Assembly: GCA_026707665.1 (NCBI GenBank)
Contig: JAPOWK010000063.1
Coordinates: 1-42,364 of the forward strand
Direction of reading: 5' to 3'
From: Chloroflexota bacterium
GTDB lineage: Bacteria > Chloroflexota > Anaerolineae > Aggregatilineales > Phototrophicaceae
Length of the DNA: 42,364 nt
Below, piece by piece: positions 35,273 through 42,153 of this stretch. Below the pieces are notes generated by a model. It did not search any database. It was not told where the DNA came from and worked only from the letters and a program-made list of their open reading frames with translations. The position numbers and the translations under genes were made by a program. Numbering within the stretch: the stretch's first letter is position 1; each line of letters begins with the position of its first letter.

Positions 35273-35715
35273 ACATAGACACTGCCCTACAGTCCACACA
35301 GCGTCTTTATCTGGATACGGCACCGCTGATCTATTATTTCGAGGAGTATCCCTCTTATATCAGCAAAATGGATCGGATTTTCGATCTTATTGGAACGAGC
35401 CGGGTTGCCACCTTCAGTGCTGTACACATACTGACAGAGGTCATGGTCAAGCCGCTGCAGACCGGCAATCACGAACTGGCACAAGAATATCGCGACATCC
35501 TTGTCAACAGCGATGCCTATACTCTGGTTCCTGTCACATTGCCGATTGCTGAGTCGGCGGCTGTTCTTCGCGCTCGCTACAACCTGCGTACGCCAGATGC
35601 CCTACATGTGGCGACGGCTATCTCCACCGGCTGCGATGCTTTGCTTACCAATGACGCCGGTCTCAAGCGGGTCCAAGAACTGCCCATCCTGGTTCTTGAC
35701 GAACTTGAGCTATAG
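35263..35715 (+). CDS. vapC: VapC-like PIN-domain toxin
   Basis: A 150-aa protein starting at GTG 35263, overlapping the antitoxin by 10 bases. PIN acidic residues are in place: Asp18 in 'LYLDTAPLIYYFE', Glu59 in 'VHILTEVMV', Asp112 in 'RTPDALHVATA' and Asp131 in 'LLTNDAGL'. PIN toxins cut specific RNAs (tRNA, rRNA loop or mRNA) and stop growth until the antitoxin is renewed. The full set of catalytic residues suggests it is active. In mobile regions such pairs often stabilise the element or act against phages. Confidence 0.85.
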   Translation: MAVNIDTALQSTQRLYLDTAPLIYYFEEYPSYISKMDRIFDLIGTSRVATFSAVHILTEVMVKPLQTGNHELAQEYRDILVNSDAYTLVPVTLPIAESAAVLRARYNLRTPDALHVATAISTGCDALLTNDAGLKRVQELPILVLDELEL

Positions 35716-35775
35716 CTGGCGATCCGTTCGCAGCGACATGTCCGATCCTCCGATAGCGTGGAACGGAAAACACAG

Positions 35776-36144
35776 ATGGCGACTGACATGAAGGTTATTG
35801 CGGTGATTCGTGCGGAGACCAGACGGGGAGACCCGATGTGGACACTTCAAACAACCGGCGGAGACCGCATCAATGCCTTCGATAACTTGCTGCAGAGTCC
35901 GCCCTGGATGAACTCGGGCTATCGCACGTGGTTCGAGGCGATGGAGAGCGGCCAGACCGATCGCTGGGTCAGCTGGCCTATCTGGGTCGGCGTCGCCAAG
36001 CCCTGCAGATATTGGGAAGTTGTCTCGGTGCAACCGACGACGCCCGGCGCCAAGCTGGATAAATCATCCCGACCGAGGGATGTCTGGGAACTGTATGGTC
36101 AGCACTGGCGGCACACGCTCTATTGCTCGCTTTGCCTAGAGTGA
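35776..36144 (+). CDS. hypothetical protein (122 aa)
   Basis: Starts at ATG 35776 after a GGAA; GTG 35758 is in frame and possible. No family is recognised. The sequence is natural-looking and rich in tryptophan, with 'MKVIAVIRAETRRGDPMW' near the start, then 'FDNLLQSPPWMNSGYRTWF', 'DRWVSWPIWVG' and a C-terminal 'HTLYCSLCLE' with two cysteines. It lies 60 bases after the PIN toxin on the same strand and might be a third gene of that operon, but the gap is larger than between the pair. Confidence 0.5.
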   Translation: MATDMKVIAVIRAETRRGDPMWTLQTTGGDRINAFDNLLQSPPWMNSGYRTWFEAMESGQTDRWVSWPIWVGVAKPCRYWEVVSVQPTTPGAKLDKSSRPRDVWELYGQHWRHTLYCSLCLE

Positions 36145-36209
36145 ACAAGCGATCATGTAATGGATACGGAGAAGCCTTGGCGTCTTTGCCGCTGGCGCGC
36201 TCCCGCGAC

Positions 36210-36251
36210 GGATTCACAGCACTGGCGCGGCTTTCAGGAATCAAACGAGCA
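36210..36251 (+). repeat. direct repeat copy A (42 bp)
   Basis: Starts GGATTCACAGCACTGGCGC and matches the copy at 37193-37234 at 39 of 42 bases, in the same orientation. The two copies bracket an approximately 940-bp AT-richer segment carrying one unknown gene. The differences are at positions 7, 30 and 36 of the repeat. A looser relative (ACGGATTCACA, then CTGGCGCGGCT) occurs near 38026-38085. Confidence 0.85.
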
Positions 36252-36353
36252 CTTAAGAATGTACTATCAGATAGGAGTGGGGAAAAATTCCATAGCAGAG
36301 GCTGCTCGCCATCACGATCAGTGGAATTGTGAAAGGACTGTAGGAGAAAAACT

Positions 36354-37175
36354 ATGTCAGCGGCTGATGAAATGCCCAATAAAGGACGGAAAGATGTAGT
36401 AGATAGGTATTTCGCCGCCGCAAAGGAACTGCACAGTATAAGAGGCTGTAGTGAAAACATTATCGTTGTACAGGGAAGAGTGACTCAGGAAAACTTGATT
36501 ATCCCGCTTGCCTCATTCATTGAGTGGGCGATATCCAATTGGACCGGCTCTCTTGCTCTAATATTCCCGACACTTGCCGAAGTATGGTGTGCGCTGGAGG
36601 GGGTAGAAGCGTATTTGTCACTGCGTGATTCTGTTATCACAGATATTGACAAGAAAAACAGAAGATTCAGGGCAGGTAATAAATGGTTCCATGTGTGCAG
36701 TAGACGAACAAAAGATAATTTGCCGGATGACATATCTGGTATGTTCATTTACCGCGTTCGCGGCATATCTAAGATATATAAGATGTACAAACAAATTGAT
36801 AAGTCGTCAGACTATAAAATAGTGAGTGTCCATAGTGATCAGTGGATGTATTGTGTCCAGTCGAGGAATGCCGTCGAAACCAAAGTTGCAAGAGTAATAA
36901 CCACACCGTTTATTGATCCTCTTAATCCCAGATTGTTCTATTCTGTGTCAAAAGATGTGCGGGAGGCACTTGAAAAGCAGAGAGTAAGCGAAGGATGCTC
37001 AGGGTATCTGCACATGCAGGGGCTGTACTGGGACTTAGTAGAATGGGAGCCGCCCATTGATAGCGGTAGAACCGAAGAAGATGATGATAACGAAGATAAG
37101 GCCATAGTCGTTTATGTTTTAGGGCGCGAAGGGTCAAAACAGGAAGGAACCGCAACAACCAGACCGAACCTTTAG
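36354..37175 (+). CDS. unknown 273-aa protein between direct repeats
   Basis: Starts at ATG 36354, with TAGGAG about 9 bases upstream. No family is recognised. It is soluble, with a Trp/Tyr-rich middle ('RAGNKWFHVCSRR', 'MFIYRVRGISKIYKMY'), a segment 'GYLHMQGLYWDLVEWEPP' (about 223-240) and a strongly acidic tail (Glu/Asp run about 245-257). Its codon use is AT-rich, unlike the toxin pair upstream. The gene occupies nearly all of the unit bounded by the 42-bp repeats, so it may have been inserted or duplicated as a cassette. Confidence 0.6.
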   Translation: MSAADEMPNKGRKDVVDRYFAAAKELHSIRGCSENIIVVQGRVTQENLIIPLASFIEWAISNWTGSLALIFPTLAEVWCALEGVEAYLSLRDSVITDIDKKNRRFRAGNKWFHVCSRRTKDNLPDDISGMFIYRVRGISKIYKMYKQIDKSSDYKIVSVHSDQWMYCVQSRNAVETKVARVITTPFIDPLNPRLFYSVSKDVREALEKQRVSEGCSGYLHMQGLYWDLVEWEPPIDSGRTEEDDDNEDKAIVVYVLGREGSKQEGTATTRPNL

Positions 37176-37192
37176 AATGGAAAGTTGCTTCC

Positions 37193-37234
37193 GGATTCGC
37201 AGCACTGGCGCGGCTTTCAGGGATCAAAGGAGCA
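37193..37234 (+). repeat. direct repeat copy B (42 bp)
   Basis: Second copy of the repeat at 36210-36251, beginning 18 bases after the stop of the 273-aa gene. It runs straight into the TTTGCTCAGTTTTA repeats that follow. Confidence 0.85.
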
Positions 37235-37272
37235 TTTGCTCAGTTTTAGACAAAATAATTTGCTCAGTTTTA
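37235..37272. repeat. tandem 14-mers, possible IS21-like end remnant
   Basis: TTTGCTCAGTTTTA occurs at 37235-37248 and again at 37259-37272, a 24-base spacing. The core CTCAGTTTTACA returns at 37486-37497. Several short direct repeats at a terminus, with this look, are typical of IS21-family ends that bind their transposase. No transposase gene remains nearby, so at most this is a solo end. The family assignment is from memory of the pattern only. Confidence 0.4.
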
Positions 37273-37318
37273 CAATAAATTTTGCCGTCCAGGTCAATGA
37301 TTCATCATTATATAAATG

Positions 37319-37339
37319 AAGAGGGGCGCAGCCCCTCTT
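37319..37339 (+). terminator. strong hairpin, probable terminator
   Basis: AAGAGGGGC (37319-37327) pairs perfectly with GCCCCTCTT (37331-37339) around a GCA loop. A TTTT follows on the plus strand after CCGC. It would end transcripts from the 273-aa gene. The T-run is short and displaced, so efficiency is uncertain. Confidence 0.5.
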
Positions 37340-38841
37340 CCGCTTTTCCCCCGCCCTCTTTTTTATTTCATCGCCTGCTGTCGCTCTGTCCCTTGCTGCG
37401 ACTGGGATTGCGGCTTGGTGTGTGAATCGACCCATCTCCTTGTGCAGCGTCTGTGACCTCCCCCCTTGAGCATGTCGCGTCCCCCCTCAGTTTTACACAT
37501 GCTTCTGTATAGTCCGGTGAAAATAGGGAGATTTCTTCACCCTGGCTGGGGTGTGTGGCAGAGTTTCCGTATCGTTGAGCGATTCCGATAACACCTTTGT
37601 GGCCTGTGAGCATATCCGCGTATGGCGATATCCGCGCATATTGTGTGGTGAGCCACTGTAATATTTTGACAAATGCTGGTAGTCAACACAAGAACAGCAA
37701 CCCCCTGACTGGCGCCTGTTGTGCTGCGCCTGCGGACGCGAACACGCGTATATATCCCTCTGCTTTCCATGCCCACCAGCGCTGTTTTCATCTCCCTACT
37801 CCCGTTTGCCGACCGGCGCAGCTTCACCCATTCCGAATCCGCCGATTGCCGGCCGGTACAGCCCCATCACCGGTTCCGTCGGGCGCGACAGACATGGTGT
37901 GACTTCGCGATCTGTCTGGATGAAGACCATCGGAATCGCATAGCTTGAGGAACACAATCCTTGTGCGCAAGGCACACCTAAGCACGTGGAAACGATCTCG
38001 GACCAGTGTGGCGACAGACGGATTCACACAGCTGGCAACTGAGCGAGAGAGCAGCCGGCGCGAGTGCCTGCTGGCGCGGCTCCAGTCAGTCTGAGATATC
38101 TCATCTTCCACAATGGCGCTGGGTTGGTGGCGCTGTGTACGGATCGACATGGGCTGCGCCGGTGTTGTTGCGGTCGGGCGATATCTGGAGCAGGCGGCCT
38201 GTCGTATCGAAACAGAACTACATCCCGGACGAAGTGGTATCTGGCGTATATCCAACGGTCGGCGCATTCGCATTGGATTCGCGGCATACGTCCACCCGAA
38301 CTGAACCTTCTGGCCATAGATAAGCAGACCAGAACGCTTGGATCTCTACGATGCGATACTCTGCCCAGGTCTAGCGAATTACAGCCGGAAGATCGTCCGG
38401 AGCGGCGGCTAATGTGACTGACTGCGATTCACATGCGCTGAGATGCTTTAGGTGCCATTCGCGCGGGTGCAGGCCCGCTTCCGCAGCTTGCTGGAGCATC
38501 CGCATCTCTCCCACGATATAGACTCGGAGCTTGTAGCAGTACCTCGCGGGGTCTTTACTGGCTGCTACGCCTCGAAGTCTGCGCCAAGGCAGTCAGTGGC
38601 ATTGGCTACTTATATCCCTGGCGCTGAGGGGGCTATATCGGTTTCCAATGGCGAAATGGCGCATTTGATAGAAAAAGGCCTGGAAATTCAGTCGTTTGGG
38701 GGCCATCGGAGAAGATTTGCGTGTTTCCCAGTTGGCGTCAACAAACGCAAGACGCCAGCATCTGGGGATGGTAGCTCACTCCTGTTCAGCCTAGATACGT
38801 GGGTAGCACCTCAGAAACAGTTGCTTGACTGTGACAGTTTG
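37340..38841. other. 1.5-kb region without a convincing gene
   Basis: Frames of 60-200 codons exist on both strands, but none has a credible start, composition or family. Items seen: an inverted repeat AGCATGT (37469-37475) / ACATGCT (37497-37503); a degenerate relative of the 42-bp repeat near 38026-38085; a plus-strand open stretch at about 38110-38320 ('AAPVLLRSGDIWSRRPVV') that might be a gene fragment. The segment before the CRISPR repeats (about 38450-38840) would be its leader or lost array flank. No cas gene or remnant was recognised. Confidence 0.45.
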
Positions 38842-38931
38842 CGATTCATCCCCACGCCTGTGGGGAACACTACCGGCGACGGGAAGTACTTAAGAGCAAA
38901 TGCGATTCATCCCCACGCCTGTGGGGAACAC
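38842..38931 (+). CRISPR. orphan two-repeat type I-E-like CRISPR
   Basis: Two identical 29-base repeats, beginning CGATTCATCCCCACG and ending GTGGGGAACAC, lie at 38842-38870 and 38903-38931, separated by a 32-base spacer (38871-38902). Identity extends two bases (TG) upstream of both copies. The repeat sequence, the 29/32 geometry and the internal CCCCAC..GTGGGG hairpin are those of type I-E (Cas6e-processed) arrays. No cas genes are in the window. The TnpB element starts directly after the second repeat, so the array may have been cut short by its insertion. Confidence 0.85.
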
Positions 38932-39100
38932 CCTTCGGTAAGGTGCCGTAAGGCGCTGTCACGCAGGGTCCCATTAAGCGCTAGGTCTGGCCGTCACCAC
39001 GGGCACTCCGCTCACAGATTCGCTCTGCAAATCGTTGTCTCCGCTCTGACCTAGGACGGAATCTCGCCCCCATTGCAAGATATTACGCGCCGCGTTATGG
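38932..39100 (-). ncRNA. expected omega (right-end) RNA of TnpB
   Basis: TnpB proteins use an RNA that covers the 3' end of tnpB and the element's right end and then continues into flanking DNA as the guide. Here this region would be the minus strand from inside tnpB to about 38932, with the hairpins at 38945-38954 and 38932-38943. The 5' limit is arbitrary. The call is by analogy and position. Confidence 0.35.
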
Positions 39101-40218
39101 TCACGGTCGATCAGCAGACCACACGCCACGCATTCAAACGTCCGCTGCTCCGCCGGCATCTCATCAACTCTATGCCCGCAGACGCTGCAGGTTTTGCTGG
39201 ACGGTGCGTACCGATTGATGTACCAGATCTCCCGTCCTGTTTTCTGCGCCACCCATTCGACTTTGCGCCGGAACTCGCCCAGCGCCAGATCGCCGTGCTT
39301 GCGCCGCGCATTCTTATGCCAGAATCCTTGTTTCATTTCGGCGAGATCCAGATCCTCGAAACACAGCACATCATTGTGCCGGCACAATTCATGCGCGAGC
39401 TTCCATTGGAAGTCGCTGCGCCGATTGCCGATCTTGCTATACAGCCGGCTCACCGCCAATTTTTCGCGTTTCCAGCTCCCCGAGCCGAGCGTCTTGCGCC
39501 CACGCCCCGACAGCTTCTTGCCGCGCCGCCTTAACTCGTCCAGCTCCTCGAATAGATAACCTGGCGACACGATGGCTTGACCCTCGTCTGTCGTGAGAAA
39601 GGTCTGCATCCCGAAATCGAACCCGCCGATTTTACCTGTGCTGGGATAGAATATCCGGGGCAGCTCTCGCTCAACCACAAACGACAACCAGAACTTGCCA
39701 TCGCCCGTGCGTTTGATGGTAACGGATTTCACCTTGCCCTCCAGAGGGCGATTCCCGATGTGGTATCTCAAGATCATTTTCTCAGCGCCGCGCCAGCCGT
39801 AGGCGAGTTGCATCCTGCCGATACGCGGATTGCCGCTCTCCAGCAACTTGCAGCCATTGCCCATCGTCAGCACGATGCTGCGGAACTTTTTCACCTTGCG
39901 GAACTTCGGCCGCCCTCGGGCAAGTCCAGTCACGAATCGCGTCAGCGCCTTGTCATAGCGGTCGGCGATCTCTTTGTACGCCTGCGAATTGAGCAGTTTC
40001 CAATAATCCCGCTTCGGATTCTGCCGGCGCGCCTTCAGCAGGTGCGAGTCCATATCGTATTTGCCGACACGTTTGCCCGTGAGGCGGTAATATCGCTGCT
40101 GCAGCGCCACGGTATGATTCCAGGCGATACCGCCAATATCGATGAGTTGGTGCAGTTTGCGATTGCGCCGGTGACTGACGATCTGATATCTGTAGCGCAA
40201 CACAACTGTCTTGCTCAT
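38974..40218 (-). CDS. tnpB: TnpB RNA-guided nuclease
   Basis: A 414-aa protein from ATG 40218, with AGAGG ten bases upstream. The frame extends to TTG 40263, which is less likely. It has an N-terminal wedge/REC-like region, then a RuvC fold: Asp201 in 'IGGFDFGMQTF', Glu288 in 'VLCFEDLDLAEM' and the final Asp in 'DRDHNAARNIL' (371-381). A zinc ribbon has Cys344/Cys347 ('CSVC') and Cys363/Cys366 ('CVAC'). All catalytic and zinc residues are present, so it should be active. TnpB is the ancestor of Cas12 and cuts DNA matching the sequence next to the element's right end, helping the element persist. No TnpA transposase is nearby, so mobility would need help in trans. Confidence 0.9.
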   Translation of the reverse strand: MSKTVVLRYRYQIVSHRRNRKLHQLIDIGGIAWNHTVALQQRYYRLTGKRVGKYDMDSHLLKARRQNPKRDYWKLLNSQAYKEIADRYDKALTRFVTGLARGRPKFRKVKKFRSIVLTMGNGCKLLESGNPRIGRMQLAYGWRGAEKMILRYHIGNRPLEGKVKSVTIKRTGDGKFWLSFVVERELPRIFYPSTGKIGGFDFGMQTFLTTDEGQAIVSPGYLFEELDELRRRGKKLSGRGRKTLGSGSWKREKLAVSRLYSKIGNRRSDFQWKLAHELCRHNDVLCFEDLDLAEMKQGFWHKNARRKHGDLALGEFRRKVEWVAQKTGREIWYINRYAPSSKTCSVCGHRVDEMPAEQRTFECVACGLLIDRDHNAARNILQWGRDSVLGQSGDNDLQSESVSGVPVVTARPSA

Positions 40219-40356
40219 GTTGCCGGCCTCTGTGAGAGAGATAAAGCCGTCCGACTCAATCAAGGCACCGATTGCAGGCCGCCCTCGTCAGCCTCACCAG
40301 CGCCAGCGGCGACATGAAGCTACGAGAGCGCGCTTATGCGATGGGCACGCTTTCTA

Positions 40357-40644
40357 TTACCGTGAATCAAAGATGTGAAAGGGGACTGAAATACGTCTCA
40401 ACAAGCGATGAGGCGCGCGGGTTATCCATTGGGAACAATCTAAAGGAAGAAAGGTGGATAGAGGTGGTGATGGGAACACGGCCAGCGCCGTAGGGATCAA
40501 AAAGCGTTGCCCCGCCCGGAGAAACGCAGCGTTCATATCCTCCAGATACCTAGAGGCTTGAAAATTCTCCAGCACGAGGTCCTGGCGCGTTACCAAAAAG
40601 GCGACTGTATCGCCATCGTCTGCAGTCTGATCTACATATCGCAC
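40357..40644 (-). CDS. doubtful small hypothetical protein
   Basis: A frame from GTG 40644, 95 codons. Its first half reads naturally ('RYVDQTADDGDTVAFLVTR', 'LVLENFQASRYLEDMNAAF'), but the second half is proline-rich and unconvincing. It may be a truncated gene with a chance extension. On the opposite strand ATG 40647 opens a 31-codon frame ('MTPEQLLPDLESWQETQ') that also looks protein-like. The whole stretch 40264-40828 appears to be decayed coding DNA, and I cannot decide which strand was used. Confidence 0.25.
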   Translation of the reverse strand: MRYVDQTADDGDTVAFLVTRQDLVLENFQASRYLEDMNAAFLRAGQRFLIPTALAVFPSPPLSTFLPLDCSQWITRAPHRLLRRISVPFHIFDSR

Positions 40645-40812
40645 TGATGACGCCCGAACAATTGCTGCCTGATCTCGAAAGCTGGCAGGAGACGCAACGA
40701 ACGCGCCGCTATCCCGCCTTTAAGAATCGAGGAATACCGTGATCATGATTGGATCCGGCAAGACCATCGCCATCATGTCAAAGGCGCGCCTGCTTCGCGT
40801 AAGCTGCATGTC

Positions 40813-40839
40813 TTGATTCCGAGATAGCTTGGGTATACT
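40813..40839 (+). promoter_or_regulatory. candidate promoter of the distal VapBC-like pair
   Basis: TTGATT (40813-40818), 15-base spacer, TATACT (40834-40839). The spacing is short, but the -10 is good and lies 65 bases before the antitoxin start. Confidence 0.4.
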
Positions 40840-40903
40840 CTTATTAGGAGTGCATTCATCGTCTTCATATGCACGAGATTGGCAGGGAAAGGGTGCCTCT
40901 ACA

Positions 40904-41257
40904 ATGATGGTCGAGATTCCGGACGAACTTGCACAATGGTTGCTCGAATCCGCAAACCAGCGTGGTATCTCCATAAAGAATTTGCTCACGGAATTGCTTG
41001 TTGAAAAGCAGACCGCCGCTTGCATTGAAGCTTCGGAGGATGGCGCGAAAGTTCCGGGAGTTGAGCCTGCTACCGCGATTGAAGGGCTGCGCGACGAACT
41101 GGAGAGGGAGTACCCACCGGGATCACTGGGCAGGTTCGCACAGTTGGCCCTCAAGTCAGGGTTGGCTTCTGAGGAATTTGTTGATACGTCCGCTCGCAGT
41201 CGAGAGATTCTGACCGCCGAATTTGCAGATCACATTGACCGGCGAATCCGTCAATGA
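40904..41257 (+). CDS. antitoxin-like protein of a VapBC-type pair
   Basis: I choose ATG 40904 (117 aa; the next codon is also ATG), with an AAAGGG about ten bases upstream. The frame extends to 40829, but that part overlaps the promoter. The N-terminus 'VEIPDELAQWLLESANQRG' and 'SIKNLLTELLVEK' read as the strand and helices of a ribbon-helix-helix or similar DNA-binding domain. The C-terminal half, with 'LEREYPPGSLGRFAQLAL' and 'SREILTAEF', would wrap the toxin. The stop overlaps the toxin ATG by 4 bases, the normal arrangement for co-translated antitoxin-toxin genes. Confidence 0.65.
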   Translation: MMVEIPDELAQWLLESANQRGISIKNLLTELLVEKQTAACIEASEDGAKVPGVEPATAIEGLRDELEREYPPGSLGRFAQLALKSGLASEEFVDTSARSREILTAEFADHIDRRIRQ

Positions 41258-41676
41258 CGATCATCGCAGACACCAGCTACCTCTTTGCGCTCTACAATTC
41301 CAAGGACATCAACCACCAGGTGGCAGCCACGTTCGCATTCGAGACAGCATCTGAAAGGATGTTGTTGCCTGATGTCGCACTCACCGAGTTGGCTTACCTG
41401 TTAGTGCGCGACCTCGGTTATGTGGCGCTGCGCACCCTCGTGGAAAACTTGAGGGATAGCGAGATAGAACTTGTGCCCTTGGTTAGGAGCGATTTGGGCA
41501 GAATCTCCGACATCGCCACCACCTATGCCAGCGCCACTTTCGACATCGTAGACTGCTGCCTCATGGCGATCGCCGAGCGCCTGGGTCTCACTCGAATCGC
41601 CACCTTCGACCGCCGCGATTTCAGCATCTTCCGCCCCCGCCATTGCGATTATCTCGACTTGCTGCCGACGCTGTGA
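41254..41676 (+). CDS. vapC: VapC-like PIN-domain ribonuclease toxin
   Basis: A 140-aa PIN protein. Acidic residues: Asp6 in 'TIIADTSYLFALYN', Glu45 in 'DVALTELAYLL', Asp97/Asp100 in 'FDIVDCCLMAIAERLG' and Asp119/Asp122 in 'IATFDRRDFSIFRP'. All are intact, so the RNase should be functional. It overlaps the antitoxin gene in an ATGA. This is the second complete PIN pair in the window and belongs to a different PIN subgroup from that at 35263-35715 (which has 'LDTAPLIYYF'). Confidence 0.85.
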   Translation: MTIIADTSYLFALYNSKDINHQVAATFAFETASERMLLPDVALTELAYLLVRDLGYVALRTLVENLRDSEIELVPLVRSDLGRISDIATTYASATFDIVDCCLMAIAERLGLTRIATFDRRDFSIFRPRHCDYLDLLPTL

Positions 41677-42095
41677 TCGCGCCTCACGTAATGCAGTGAT
41701 CCTTAGCTGCTTGCGTTCCAGTATGCGCTTCTGAAGCAACATGTACATCACACAGGCTGCAGGGAAGGGGCGCCTGTATCATCTCCTCGGCCAAGTTCAA
41801 AGCAATATATCTAGTGTTCTAGCGGGTTATCTGGTTGCGGCGTAGCGGCGAAAAAGGCCGAAAGTGGCGAAGATCGGGGGTACTCATATGCCCTGCAGCG
41901 CCTCAAAATCGCTCTACGCGGCTCCTGGAGCGCCGTAATCCACGCAAAATGCCTACGTCTTGTAACCATCCCTTCCATGCCAAGCGGCACCACTCCCTTA
42001 AAATGACCGCCTCGCCTATGCAATACTGTGGAGACCCGTCACGCGCACACCGGCGACGCGCCTAGTCGCACCACGCGCCACCCACTCGGCCTTCA
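41677..42095. other. 419-bp intergenic region
   Basis: Between the PIN toxin and the last antitoxin promoter. The short frames on either strand are not convincing, and no repeats, RNA gene or terminator were seen. Confidence 0.5.
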
Positions 42096-42123
42096 TTGAC
42101 TATCCGATTAGAACTGTTACACT
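42096..42123 (+). promoter_or_regulatory. promoter of the terminal antitoxin gene
   Basis: TTGACT (42096-42101), 16-base spacer, TACACT (42118-42123). A GGGGA ribosome site follows, eight bases before ATG 42154. Confidence 0.6.
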
Positions 42124-42153
42124 GTCTATGAACGTCCTATTGGGGAACGACAC

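Larger units (their letters stand above)
38932..40263 (-). mobile_element. IS200/IS605-type element, TnpB only
   Basis: A single tnpB gene without tnpA. The presumed right end (downstream of tnpB on the minus strand) carries two small hairpins: GCC/GGC at 38945-38954 and CCTT/AAGG at 38932-38943. The second lies immediately against the CRISPR repeat. On the left, minus-strand TTGAT is found at about 40263-40259, which resembles the target/TAM of some IS605 members. Both borders are inferred, not proven. Confidence 0.55.

Noticed and set aside
38452..39054. 200-codon plus-strand frame across the CRISPR repeats
   Set aside because: It runs through both repeats and into the tnpB end, has no recognisable domain or ribosome site, and the CRISPR and TnpB explain the region better.
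40740..40803. GSGKT P-loop-like peptide in a short plus-strand frame (ATG 40745)
   Set aside because: Only about 20 codons with a chance GSGKT and no further ATPase motifs. At most a scrap of a lost gene.
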